Of a DNA stretch of 36,316 nt, positions 15,925 to 24,791 are shown piece by piece. The first letter of the stretch is position 1, and each line of letters opens with the position of its first letter. The stretch is from positions 1 through 36,316 of the forward strand of contig CANMTO010000026.1 of assembly GCA_947500755.1 (NCBI GenBank), written 5' to 3'. This DNA comes from Flavobacteriales bacterium. Lineage in GTDB: Bacteria > Bacteroidota > Bacteroidia > Flavobacteriales_D > Crocinitomicaceae. The notes beneath the pieces were generated by a model. That model worked only from the letters and a program-made list of their open reading frames with translations. It was not told the DNA's origin and searched no databases. A program made the position numbers and the translations under genes.

Positions 15925-17310
15925 TTAAAACCGATAGTCATTCCAAATGGCCGAACGAAGCCCTAGGATTGGCGAACAGTGAAAACGACCGTTTGCGCCT
16001 TCCCCCGTGTATGTCCCTGATAACTCCACAAAAAGTTGGGTGTTGTAACATTGTTTTAACATGCGAATTCCTTGAATTCTAACATTAAGTTGCTTTGTTT
16101 TTACGCCCTGTAATAGGGAAACGTTGTAATCTCCTGGCCTAAGGGTATACGGAGCCAAGACATCTCCACCATAAGGTGCGCCGATACCTTTTTGCCCAAC
16201 GGCAAGTTCAGCCATGGCACCCCATCGTTTGGAAATGAAATCAATTCGGGAAAAGATTTCCCAAAAATTTGCGCCTTTTGGGTGAGCGAGGACTTGCTGA
16301 TTAACGGTATAACTCAATTGGTTTCCAATATGGGAATAGGTATACGGACGAACCATATTAAATTCTGTTCGTAGATGAATAGTGTGGTTCTTTTTTTGGG
16401 TTAAATATTTCCATCCCACTTGACCTCCGAGTTTATTTCCCCAATATTGTTCCCGTTGAAGCAAGGCCTTCATTAAAAGATCGTCTACAATCAATTGACC
16501 ATACCACGTGCCTTTCTTCGAATATACAGAAATCTCTCCTCCAAGTAGCACATTGTCTCCTGAACCCGTGGAATATTCGGAGGGTCGAATAATCATAAAC
16601 GGATTTAAATAGGAGGGATCGAAAGATCGATTACTTAAGGCGTCTCCACTGTTGAAGATAACCGCCTCAAAAAGCGCTAATCGAATGTGTTTCCCAAGCC
16701 GTAGGTGTAAATAGTGATTCATCCCATATTTATGTTGACCACCAACGGAGTTTAAATACATGCCCATCGCTTGATAGGTAACTGGGCCTATATTAAATCG
16801 AAGAGAAGTAAATGGATAGGGATGGCCCGCATCAGACAGGAATAGGGAACGATAGCCGTCTCCATAAAAATTCTGATCAAAGCCAAGTTGAGCACTAATA
16901 TAGTTAGACGGGGTGATTCCAAGTCGGATTATAGGCCGAACATTGAACGTTAAGGTGTTATTTTGCGCTAGAGATATGCCATTTTGAACAAAGCCCGCGG
17001 GCAGCACAGTGTTTATCCCGACACCTCCTCCCACTCTCATAAACCACTTGCTCCGCTGTAAGTCCCACAGGAATCCTGTACTTGCTTTTCCGCTAACAGA
17101 AGGGTTATACCTTAATCCAAGATCTATAATGGGGATAATTCTAGCCTTAGGTATGGATTGTTTGGTGTTTAGTTTAGGTAAAATAGGGGTGCTTTGATTT
17201 AGTTGAATGGTGTCGAACAAATTCATTTGCCCCAACAACGCTAAGCGCTGCGTCCAGGCGTTTATGAAAAACAATAGAAAACCCAGTAATAAGATGCGCT
17301 TAATACACAT
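15925..17310 (-). CDS. Wzi/RemB-like outer-membrane beta-barrel protein
   Basis: 461 residues with an N-terminal signal peptide (about 1-20, KRILLLGFLLFFINAWTQ). The rest has alternating beta-strand character and ends in an aromatic residue (NDYRF), as in outer-membrane barrels. The motif NFYGDGYRSLFLSD (about 147-160) is characteristic of the capsule-assembly Wzi family and of the Flavobacterium gliding protein RemB. Wzi anchors capsule in Escherichia coli; RemB is linked to gliding in F. johnsoniae. A surface-polysaccharide or motility role is inferred. Its start overlaps the stop of the next upstream barrel gene by 11 bp, and it is the last gene of the long minus-strand run. Confidence 0.75.
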   Translation of the reverse strand: MCIKRILLLGFLLFFINAWTQRLALLGQMNLFDTIQLNQSTPILPKLNTKQSIPKARIIPIIDLGLRYNPSVSGKASTGFLWDLQRSKWFMRVGGGVGINTVLPAGFVQNGISLAQNNTLTFNVRPIIRLGITPSNYISAQLGFDQNFYGDGYRSLFLSDAGHPYPFTSLRFNIGPVTYQAMGMYLNSVGGQHKYGMNHYLHLRLGKHIRLALFEAVIFNSGDALSNRSFDPSYLNPFMIIRPSEYSTGSGDNVLLGGEISVYSKKGTWYGQLIVDDLLMKALLQREQYWGNKLGGQVGWKYLTQKKNHTIHLRTEFNMVRPYTYSHIGNQLSYTVNQQVLAHPKGANFWEIFSRIDFISKRWGAMAELAVGQKGIGAPYGGDVLAPYTLRPGDYNVSLLQGVKTKQLNVRIQGIRMLKQCYNTQLFVELSGTYTGEGANGRFHCSPILGLRSAIWNDYRF

Positions 17311-18754
17311 GATTTGGTTTAAATATAGCGGTTCTTAAACCGAAGTTAAGCGCATTACAATCTTTGAAGCCCATAGCTTCTCGGCGATTTGCCCCTATAA
17401 ATAGTTCAAGCTGCATGCTTCTAGAAGCTATAAACCCAATGTCTATCCGGTGTTGAATTACTTGATTGGGCCTAATGTAGGTTTGTATAAAGAGGGGTTG
17501 AAGGCTGTTTTTTAGGGTGCTAAATTGAAATAAGTAATCCAGAAACCAACGTTTGTAACTAAAACGTCCGGAAAAGATCAGTTCTCGGGCGCCATTCCCA
17601 AGCAGGGTGCCTAGCGGTAGGTTTTGGTGGGTAAAGTTTTGCGCATAATTGGTTCCATAGAATTCCGTGCCTGTTTGTAGCCATGCCAGGGATGAGCTTA
17701 GCGTCAGGTGTTGGGTGAGCGAGGAATAATATTTAATTCCCAGCTGTGTTGCCCATGCGGATGGTACAAACCCCCGAGTAAATAATTCTGCGTATACCAT
17801 GGTACTTGTGTGCGGACTCCACGCATAATTAATGCCAATTTGAGGTAAGGATACTTCTTGTTTGGCGATCCGGTTAAACCCGGGGATTGGCACCCAATAC
17901 AAGGGGTGAACGGGCGCTTCTTTTAACGAATCTCCTGCTTGCCATACGGTTTGATGGATCAATCCCAATCGATGGTTTTTCAGTCGTAAAAACAATGCGC
18001 TAAAGGCGAAGTTCTTTTTGTAATAAGGACTTTCTACGTTGGCATAAACTGGCTTTCTAATCAAATCGAATAAACGAGCCCGGGCGACCATGTATGTTAG
18101 GTATTTCCCAAGGCGAATCGTCCCCCCCGCCATAAGGGCTTGGTTGTGTTGCGACCAAAACACGGAGCGGATTCCGGGGCTAAAATCTAGGGATTGATTT
18201 CCTCCAAATATGCAGATGGTTTTAGACATCTTCCACTCAAACCCTCCTTGGCTGTATGCAAAATCAAACCCATTTTCATGAAAGGGTTTGGTGCGCCCCA
18301 TGCCAGGGACCATTCCGTTTTGTTGGTTGTATCCAGTGGCCGTTGGATAAAACTCCCCATGTTGCGTAATAAACGCTCGCTGAAAGGTATTAAAAACAGC
18401 TTGGTTCTCTAATAAAAAGGCATGACAGGTAAATCCCTTATAACCACCAATCACTAATAAACCGCGAGAATTTTGATATCGTATTTCTGACTCTTCGTTT
18501 TCCTTTCCAACGCTGAACACGCACAACGGAGATGCCGCGATGAACGCCTGATTCGTATCGGTATATTGCGCTAAATAGGTTTCGTCAAGTCGAGGTATAA
18601 ATCCTTTACTTGTGGAAGGAAGTGTTTTATGATAGCCAAAATTTAGGATGTCGAGCGTGCCTGGTTGATGGAGGTTTTGGTTGAATTGAACGATTTGCGA
18701 CATCATCGTTAGGGGGACGGCATAAACCGCTAGAAATACACTCTTCAAATCCAT
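17300..18754 (-). CDS. Second, divergent Wzi/RemB-type outer-membrane barrel protein
   Basis: 484 residues, beta-rich, with a short hydrophobic leader (residues about 4-19, ending MMSQ). A segment around residues 184-201 (GGNQSLDFSPGIRSVFWS) aligns with the Wzi/RemB landmark of the following gene but has lost its YGDG part. The C-terminus is again strand-like (NFGLRTAIFKPNHVY). I read it as a diverged paralogue of the downstream gene. Assignment to a named family is uncertain; a generic outer-membrane barrel of unknown function is the alternative. It overlaps cysQ upstream by 10 bp and the other barrel downstream by 11 bp, implying coupled translation. Confidence 0.6.
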   Translation of the reverse strand: MDLKSVFLAVYAVPLTMMSQIVQFNQNLHQPGTLDILNFGYHKTLPSTSKGFIPRLDETYLAQYTDTNQAFIAASPLCVFSVGKENEESEIRYQNSRGLLVIGGYKGFTCHAFLLENQAVFNTFQRAFITQHGEFYPTATGYNQQNGMVPGMGRTKPFHENGFDFAYSQGGFEWKMSKTICIFGGNQSLDFSPGIRSVFWSQHNQALMAGGTIRLGKYLTYMVARARLFDLIRKPVYANVESPYYKKNFAFSALFLRLKNHRLGLIHQTVWQAGDSLKEAPVHPLYWVPIPGFNRIAKQEVSLPQIGINYAWSPHTSTMVYAELFTRGFVPSAWATQLGIKYYSSLTQHLTLSSSLAWLQTGTEFYGTNYAQNFTHQNLPLGTLLGNGARELIFSGRFSYKRWFLDYLFQFSTLKNSLQPLFIQTYIRPNQVIQHRIDIGFIASRSMQLELFIGANRREAMGFKDCNALNFGLRTAIFKPNHVY

Positions 18755-19548
18755 GCCGATAAATTTACATCGGAAACGGCTATAAAATGCGGGTTAAATA
18801 AATTTTCTTTATTGTACCTTAATGGCAGTTTGCTGTTCACATCAAAGACTCCACCGCCCATCCCTTCAAGGATTGCTTGGCCTGCTGCGATGTCCCATTC
18901 CATGGTGGGGGCAAATCGGGGATAAAGTTGACAATGATTCATGGAAAGATCAAAGAACTTCAAGGCAGATCCTTTTCGAACTAATTTCATATGGTATCCC
19001 GACCGAGAAAGGCGATCCAGATAATCTACGAGTAATGGGGTGTGATGGCTATTCGATGCAATAATTGACAACGTTTCCGGCGTTGGAGACGGATGTATGG
19101 GCTCAGGTTTTTCGCCGTTCATAAATTGATTAAATGTACCATAGTGAGTGCCGATACTCGCCCCCCCAACAATAAAATCCGCTTGAATAGGACTTGCAAT
19201 CACGCCAAGAACGGGTCTTCCCTTTTCGATCAGCGCGATATTTACTGCGAACTCATCGTTGCGCTTTATGAATTCTTTTGTGCCATCTAAGGGGTCAACA
19301 CACCAGCATTTCTCCCATAGTTGGCGTTGTATAAAGGGGATTTTATCCGTTTCTTCATCAATGACAGGATGTCCTGAAATAGATAAAATTTCATTAATGA
19401 TTTTTGAAGCCTTTAAATCTGCTTCTGTTACTGGAGAACCATCAGTTTTTTGAGTGGCCTCGTATCCACGCGAATAAATTTCTTTAATGGCAAGTGATGC
19501 TTCTATAGCCGCATGAATGGCCAAGCGAAATTCACGCACCAAGTCCAT
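18745..19548 (-). CDS. cysQ: 3'(2'),5'-bisphosphate nucleotidase CysQ
   Basis: 267 residues of the inositol monophosphatase superfamily. It hydrolyses 3'-phosphoadenosine 5'-phosphate (PAP) to AMP in the cytosol, removing a toxic by-product of sulfate assimilation and sulfotransfer. Metal-binding motifs are complete: DEE (64-66), DPLDGTKEF (85-93) and EWDIAAG (217-223, with D219). DPLDGTKEFIKRN is nearly identical to E. coli CysQ, which separates it from plain inositol monophosphatases. No cysDN, cysC or sulfotransferase gene is nearby. Its start overlaps the scoB stop by one base. Confidence 0.92.
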   Translation of the reverse strand: MDLVREFRLAIHAAIEASLAIKEIYSRGYEATQKTDGSPVTEADLKASKIINEILSISGHPVIDEETDKIPFIQRQLWEKCWCVDPLDGTKEFIKRNDEFAVNIALIEKGRPVLGVIASPIQADFIVGGASIGTHYGTFNQFMNGEKPEPIHPSPTPETLSIIASNSHHTPLLVDYLDRLSRSGYHMKLVRKGSALKFFDLSMNHCQLYPRFAPTMEWDIAAGQAILEGMGGGVFDVNSKLPLRYNKENLFNPHFIAVSDVNLSAWI

Positions 19549-20204
19549 TAAAGCACCATTTCAGGAACAAACTCAGGAACGATCAGTTTACCGGCTGTTT
19601 TGGCAATGATCTCTTCGACTGTAACTCCGGGTGCGCGTTCTATTAAATGGAACGCACCGTTTTTAATTTCTAACACCGCAAGCTCGGTTACCACTTTTTT
19701 AACGCACCCAACCCCCGTTAACGGAAGGGTACACGCAGGGAGTATTTTGGATTCCCCGGCTTTATTGCTGTGCATCATTGCTACAATTATATTCTCTGCG
19801 GACGCCACTAAATCCATTGCTCCGCCCATCCCCTTTACCATTTTCCCTGGGATTTTCCAATTGGCAATATCCCCATACTGAGAGACTTCCATCGCTCCCA
19901 AAACGGTGAGTTGAACGTGTTGGCCTCGAATCATTGCAAAGGATGTGGCTGAATCAAAAAAGGAGGCGCCTGGATTTACAGTGATCGTTTGTTTTCCTGC
20001 ATTAATTAAATCTGCGTCTTCTTCTCCCTCAAATGGAAAAGGCCCCATTCCCAAGACCCCATTTTCAGATTGAAATTCTACGGTCATTTCTTCGGGAACA
20101 TAATTGGCGACAAGGGTGGGAATCCCAATTCCTAGGTTAACATACCATCCATCTTGCAATTCTTGGGCAATGCGCTTAGCAATACCGATTTTATCCAGTG
20201 CCAT
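19548..20204 (-). CDS. scoB: 3-oxoacid CoA-transferase subunit B
   Basis: 218 residues of the family I CoA transferase beta subunit. The catalytic glutamate is E47 in the SENG motif, which forms the CoA thioester intermediate. GIGIPTL (25-31) and GKMVKGMGGAMDL are typical. With subunit A it moves CoA between succinyl-CoA and acetoacetate or a related 3-oxoacid, in ketone body or amino-acid breakdown. The start lies one base after the scoA stop. Exact acceptor specificity is not readable from sequence. Confidence 0.94.
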   Translation of the reverse strand: MALDKIGIAKRIAQELQDGWYVNLGIGIPTLVANYVPEEMTVEFQSENGVLGMGPFPFEGEEDADLINAGKQTITVNPGASFFDSATSFAMIRGQHVQLTVLGAMEVSQYGDIANWKIPGKMVKGMGGAMDLVASAENIIVAMMHSNKAGESKILPACTLPLTGVGCVKKVVTELAVLEIKNGAFHLIERAPGVTVEEIIAKTAGKLIVPEFVPEMVL

Positions 20205-20205
20205 A

Positions 20206-20904
20206 TTATGCTCTTTTTCTTACCGTTCGTTGTTCGATGCGTTTCTCAAAAACAGCGCCTTTAAAAATTCGTTGTACAAAAATCCCTGGAGTATGAATAA
20301 AATTAGGGTCTAAGCTCCCCGCCGGAACTAATTCTTCCACTTCCGCAATGGTTATTTTACCCGCCATTGCCATCATGGGATTGAAATTCATCGCCGTTGC
20401 TTTGAACACCAAGTTTCCCTCTGTATCTCCTTTCCATGCTTTAACGATAGCAAAGTCAGCGGTTAACGCAGATTCAAGAATGTGCGGTTTCCCATTAAAT
20501 ACACGGACTTCTTTTCCTTCTGCGACTTCTGTACCATATCCCGCGGGGGTAAAAAAGGCAGGTATTCCTGCACCCCCAGCTCGGCAGCGTTCCGCAAGTG
20601 ACCCTTGAGGGATTAAATCAACTTCCAATTCACCGGAAAGCATTTGTCGTTCAAACTCTTCATTTTCTCCGACATACGATGAAATCATCTTTTTGATTTG
20701 CTTGCGCTGTAACAGCAATCCCAACCCATAATCATCCACTCCTGCATTGTTAGATATACAGGTGAGATTTTTGGTTCCCATCTTAACGAGTTCTTTAATC
20801 GAATTTTCAGGTATGCCACACAACCCGAATCCACCGAGCATTATGGTCATTCCGTCTTCGATGCCGTTGAGGGCGTCACTTATATGATCAACAACTTTAT
20901 TCAT
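20206..20904 (-). CDS. scoA: 3-oxoacid CoA-transferase subunit A
   Basis: 232 residues of the family I CoA transferase alpha subunit, with the glycine-rich [11 protein letters not shown] loop (about 25-35) and the [25 protein letters not shown] and FNGKPHILE segments usual in succinyl-CoA:3-ketoacid CoA transferases. Partner of the adjacent scoB product. It begins two bases after the stop of the upstream penicillin-binding protein gene, so catabolic genes appear to be read through from the cell-wall operon. Confidence 0.94.
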   Translation of the reverse strand: MNKVVDHISDALNGIEDGMTIMLGGFGLCGIPENSIKELVKMGTKNLTCISNNAGVDDYGLGLLLQRKQIKKMISSYVGENEEFERQMLSGELEVDLIPQGSLAERCRAGGAGIPAFFTPAGYGTEVAEGKEVRVFNGKPHILESALTADFAIVKAWKGDTEGNLVFKATAMNFNPMMAMAGKITIAEVEELVPAGSLDPNFIHTPGIFVQRIFKGAVFEKRIEQRTVRKRA

Positions 20905-20906
20905 AG

Positions 20907-23378
20907 TTAAATACCCTCTTCAAATAGAACATCCGTTTCATCAGCCTCCTCCGGATCTGCCGCTTCCGAACATTCATAGGTTTTCGGGTCATAATCTGGG
21001 GGTTCTGGAAAGTCTTCCGAGGATAAGGTAAGGATGTGGTCTTTGTATGCTTGTTGCATATAATATCCGTAAATAGGCAATGCCATACGGGCACCTTGGC
21101 CCCAATTCATAGATTTAAAACGAACGGACCGGTCTTCGGCTCCTACCCAAACACCAGTTACCAAATCCGGTGTAATCCCAATAAACCAACCGTCTGAATT
21201 GTTTTGTGTTGTTCCTGTTTTTCCAGCCGTGATGGGGATTGGCCCGTATTTTCCGCTGCGCAAACTGCCTCCGGTTCCTTGGGAAATCACCAGTTTCATC
21301 ATTTTAAGAATTTCATACGCTACGGTGGAATTTATTGCTTGATCTGTATAGGGTGTGGCAGAATAAATCACCTTTCCGTTTCGGTCCTCAATGCGCTCAA
21401 TGGTTGTGGGCCTAACATAATTCCCATTATTTGGAAAGATACACTGTGCAGCTACAAGTTTAAATAAAGACATATCCATACTGCCTAAACACATGGAAGG
21501 AACAACATCATTCGGATTCAAGTTTATTTCTGTCATTTTCAGAAGCTTCTCAATTTGAAAGGGTCCACCGGATTTGTTTAAAGGATTAAACGCCCCCATT
21601 TTTGCCATAACGGCAACTGTGGTTGGATTCGAGGACAAGGCAAGGCCCATTTTCACATTTTTTGCAACTTCCCCCTTTGGACAATATTGACCAACGACCT
21701 TGTTGTTCGGGTCAACCAAATCAACGCAATATTCACCCGATGAAAAAGAGGTGCACGGATTAACGACTTTCATGGATAAGGCGGCTGCGTAAACGAAGGG
21801 CTTAATGGTTGAGCCCACCTGACGGGTTCCTTGACGAACATGGTCGTATGAAAAATGCTTAAAATTAACCCCTCCAACCCAAGCGCGAACGAATCCTGTT
21901 TGAGGTTCAACGCTCACCAATCCCGCATGCAGAAACGCTTTATAATATCGAATGGAATCATTGGGTGTCATAACAGTGTCGATTTCGCCTCTCCACGAAA
22001 AAACACGCATTTGCGCTGGGGAATTGAATGCATTGGCGATTTCATTTTCAGAATATCCTTCGGCAATCATGACTTTATATCGTCCGGAATTTTTACGTGC
22101 CGAGCTCATGATTCCATTCACAACATCGGAAGAAATTTCATTGGAAAATGGATAGTTTTTCAGACCACGGTTATTCGAATTGAAAGCGGGTTGAAGCGAC
22201 TCTTTAATGTGTTTTTCAACGGCATATTCTGCATACTTTTGAAGCCTCGTGTTTAAGGTGGTATAAATTTTAAGCCCATCGCGATAAATATCATAGGGTT
22301 GCCCGTCTTCACGAAGATGCTTAAGCGTTCCGTCGTCGTTTTTCTTTAAAAGAATATTAGTAACCTCTTGCCTCAAGGCTTCTCTAAAATAAGGAGCCAT
22401 GCCTTCTTTGTGGTCTACAGACTGATAATTAACGGTTACGGGTTTTTTAATAAGCTCATCATATTCTTCTCGCGTAATGCGCTGCGTAATTGCATCATTG
22501 TTTTTTTCGCTATTCTTCAACCATTGGTATAACACTTGATTTCTTCTGGAAAGCGCTCTTAAGGAGTCCTTTCCTCGGGCGGCCAAGATTTTATCCAAGG
22601 AAACGCTTCCGGGCGCACTGCCTTCTTCTTGGGCAATTACCCGTCGATAATTTTTAATTTTATAGGTGTAAGGATTGTATAATCCCGGGTTCTTGCACAT
22701 CCCCACAAGCATCGCTGCTTCCTCTTTTTTTAGCTCTTTGGGCCGTTTATTGAAATAGACCTTAGCTGCATTTTCTATTCCAACGGCATTGTATAAAAAA
22801 TCGAATTGATTGAGGTACATGGTAATGATTTCCTCCTTTGTATATCTAGACTCTAAACGTGTTGCAATAATGTTTTCTCTCGCCTTTTCATTTAATCGTT
22901 TGAATTTGCCTATGATGCCCCCACGATTTGAAAGCAAGGATTCTCCGTTGGCACGTGCAATTTCTTCTCGCTGACGTTGTTGGAGTGTAAATAATAACTT
23001 CGCAAGTTGTTGTGAGATGGTAGAAGCGCCTCCGGAGCGCCCAAGAGAACCAAATGAACGGGCAATAGAACGGAAATCAACACCTGAGTGCTCCATAAAC
23101 CGTTCGTCTTCTGTGGATATTAGCGCATCAAACACATAGGGAGAAATGTTTTTGTAAGCCGCACTTGTTCGGTTCACTAGCCAATATCGCCCAATCGTAT
23201 CTCCGGTTTGACCTAGAATTAAGGAAGCCTGTAATTCTGGGGGGTTATCAAGCATAGAAATAGGGGGTAAATTATCTTCGGATTGCAAAACGAGCAATCC
23301 AAATACCATTAAGAATGGCAATAATGATAATCCCCAAAATATTCGGGTAAATTTTTTCTTTTGTTCTTCTGTCAGCAT
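20907..23378 (-). CDS. Class A penicillin-binding protein 1A (bifunctional transglycosylase/transpeptidase)
   Basis: 823 residues: a short cytosolic N-terminus, one membrane helix (about 13-31), a GT51 glycosyltransferase domain and a C-terminal transpeptidase domain. The GT51 motif is [11 protein letters not shown] with catalytic E90, followed by [11 protein letters not shown] (118-127). Transpeptidase motifs are S523-T-I-K526, S582-S-N584 and K720-T-G722. Both activities therefore look intact. It polymerises and crosslinks peptidoglycan on the periplasmic side. The C-terminus ends in a strongly acidic tail (about 795-823). It follows rodA by 20 bp, placing a class A enzyme in the elongasome operon. 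Confidence 0.95.
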   Translation of the reverse strand: MLTEEQKKKFTRIFWGLSLLPFLMVFGLLVLQSEDNLPPISMLDNPPELQASLILGQTGDTIGRYWLVNRTSAAYKNISPYVFDALISTEDERFMEHSGVDFRSIARSFGSLGRSGGASTISQQLAKLLFTLQQRQREEIARANGESLLSNRGGIIGKFKRLNEKARENIIATRLESRYTKEEIITMYLNQFDFLYNAVGIENAAKVYFNKRPKELKKEEAAMLVGMCKNPGLYNPYTYKIKNYRRVIAQEEGSAPGSVSLDKILAARGKDSLRALSRRNQVLYQWLKNSEKNNDAITQRITREEYDELIKKPVTVNYQSVDHKEGMAPYFREALRQEVTNILLKKNDDGTLKHLREDGQPYDIYRDGLKIYTTLNTRLQKYAEYAVEKHIKESLQPAFNSNNRGLKNYPFSNEISSDVVNGIMSSARKNSGRYKVMIAEGYSENEIANAFNSPAQMRVFSWRGEIDTVMTPNDSIRYYKAFLHAGLVSVEPQTGFVRAWVGGVNFKHFSYDHVRQGTRQVGSTIKPFVYAAALSMKVVNPCTSFSSGEYCVDLVDPNNKVVGQYCPKGEVAKNVKMGLALSSNPTTVAVMAKMGAFNPLNKSGGPFQIEKLLKMTEINLNPNDVVPSMCLGSMDMSLFKLVAAQCIFPNNGNYVRPTTIERIEDRNGKVIYSATPYTDQAINSTVAYEILKMMKLVISQGTGGSLRSGKYGPIPITAGKTGTTQNNSDGWFIGITPDLVTGVWVGAEDRSVRFKSMNWGQGARMALPIYGYYMQQAYKDHILTLSSEDFPEPPDYDPKTYECSEAADPEEADETDVLFEEGI

Positions 23379-23398
23379 AGTTGGTTCAAATTTAACAT

Positions 23399-24790
23399 TT
23401 ATCTGAGTACGTCTCGTCGTTGACTATCTAGTTTTAACAATACAAAGAGCATGATCGTAAAGGCCATCATCGATGAACCCCCGTAGCTTAAAAAAGGCAA
23501 GGGGATGCCAATGACAGGCGCGAGGCCAATGTTCATGCCTATATTGATGGCAAAGTGATAGAACAACACCATACCCACACTGTATGCATAAACCCGAAAA
23601 AACACAGAGCGTTGTCGTTCTGCAATCGAGAAAATTCGGAACAATATAAACAGGTATAGTGCAATAAGAAATAAATTACCAATAAACCCCCATTCTTCCG
23701 CGAAGGGGCAAAAAATAAAATCCGTCTCACTTTCAGGTACGTGATTAGTTCGCATGCTTGAAACAGAGGCCTTTCGATACCCTTTCCCAAAGAATTTCCC
23801 GCTTCCGACTGCGGCCATTGCCCTATTCCGATTGTAATCCGCACCGTTGGGGTCTTCTTTTAGTCCGAGAACCAATTCGATTCTGCTTTTTTGATGAGGT
23901 GCCGCCAAATGATTAAAGAAAAAGGTAATACTGCTGATTAACAAGACCGAAAACAAATAACTGCTTAACAAGACCACTAAATTTTTCGTTTTATTTCTTG
24001 GGTAACCAAAAAAGGAAATGAACCCCAGGAATAACAAGCCGATGAGGGTAATTAGGAGGATTAGAAAAACCGGACCGGATAATTGAATTCCAAAGGGAGA
24101 ATACGTGCTTCCTGAAAGAAAAAGACTTAAAAACGCAAGGATCACAAGAAAAAAGAAAAATGGAACAAAGTGTGTTCCCAACCACGTTGTTTTTAGTTTC
24201 ACTCGGGGAAAATATCTCAAAACAGAAAACACGAGGGGATCAAAAGAGATACCTTCTCGGTAAAGAACAAAGAAGAACGAGGTAAAAACTAATAGGGTAC
24301 CTGCATCCGGTTGGAGGGCAACCAGAATGCAGGGCAGCAAAACAATTCCTAATGTTTCTGAGATTGTACGAGTATTCTGCAACTTAATATTGGTGTCATC
24401 AACCCATTTTGCGAGCATTAATGCGGTTGAAATCTTCGCGAATTCTGCGGGCTGTATCCCTAAGCCTCCAATCCCAAGCCATGCCCTTGCCCCGTGGACA
24501 GGAGGCATAAATAGTACAACAACTAACAAAACAAGGGTTACGATATAAATATATTCCGCGAATTTACGGTACATATCGGCTTCAATGAGTAGAATCAAGA
24601 AGCCTAGGAACAGGGATAACCCTAGCCATAATACTTGCTTTCCATATTTCTGACTAGTATCGAAAAGCGAAGGATGTTCGGGGTTATAGGCAACAGAATA
24701 TACAGTTAATATACCGATTCCCATCAACGTTAACACCCCAATAAGCAAGGGCAAATCTATATTTGAAAATAATCCCTTCGGCTGTCTCAT
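23399..24790 (-). CDS. rodA: Rod shape-determining protein RodA (SEDS peptidoglycan polymerase)
   Basis: 463 residues, polytopic inner-membrane protein of the SEDS family. Landmarks are HGARAWLGIGGLGIQPAEFAK, the ESETDFIFCPFAEEWGF loop with the conserved Asp, and GIPLPFLSYGGSSMMAF near the end. It polymerises glycan strands together with the transpeptidase encoded by the neighbouring mrdA; the starts and stops are one base apart. It is longer than E. coli RodA (370 residues). Much of the extra length lies around residues 185-290, where an additional hydrophobic stretch is visible. Confidence 0.95.
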   Translation of the reverse strand: MRQPKGLFSNIDLPLLIGVLTLMGIGILTVYSVAYNPEHPSLFDTSQKYGKQVLWLGLSLFLGFLILLIEADMYRKFAEYIYIVTLVLLVVVLFMPPVHGARAWLGIGGLGIQPAEFAKISTALMLAKWVDDTNIKLQNTRTISETLGIVLLPCILVALQPDAGTLLVFTSFFFVLYREGISFDPLVFSVLRYFPRVKLKTTWLGTHFVPFFFFLVILAFLSLFLSGSTYSPFGIQLSGPVFLILLITLIGLLFLGFISFFGYPRNKTKNLVVLLSSYLFSVLLISSITFFFNHLAAPHQKSRIELVLGLKEDPNGADYNRNRAMAAVGSGKFFGKGYRKASVSSMRTNHVPESETDFIFCPFAEEWGFIGNLFLIALYLFILFRIFSIAERQRSVFFRVYAYSVGMVLFYHFAINIGMNIGLAPVIGIPLPFLSYGGSSMMAFTIMLFVLLKLDSQRRDVLR

Positions 24791-24791
24791 T

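Noticed and set aside
21855..22256. 133-codon + strand frame inside the penicillin-binding protein gene
   Set aside because: Antisense to an intact, motif-complete coding region; no recognisable domain.
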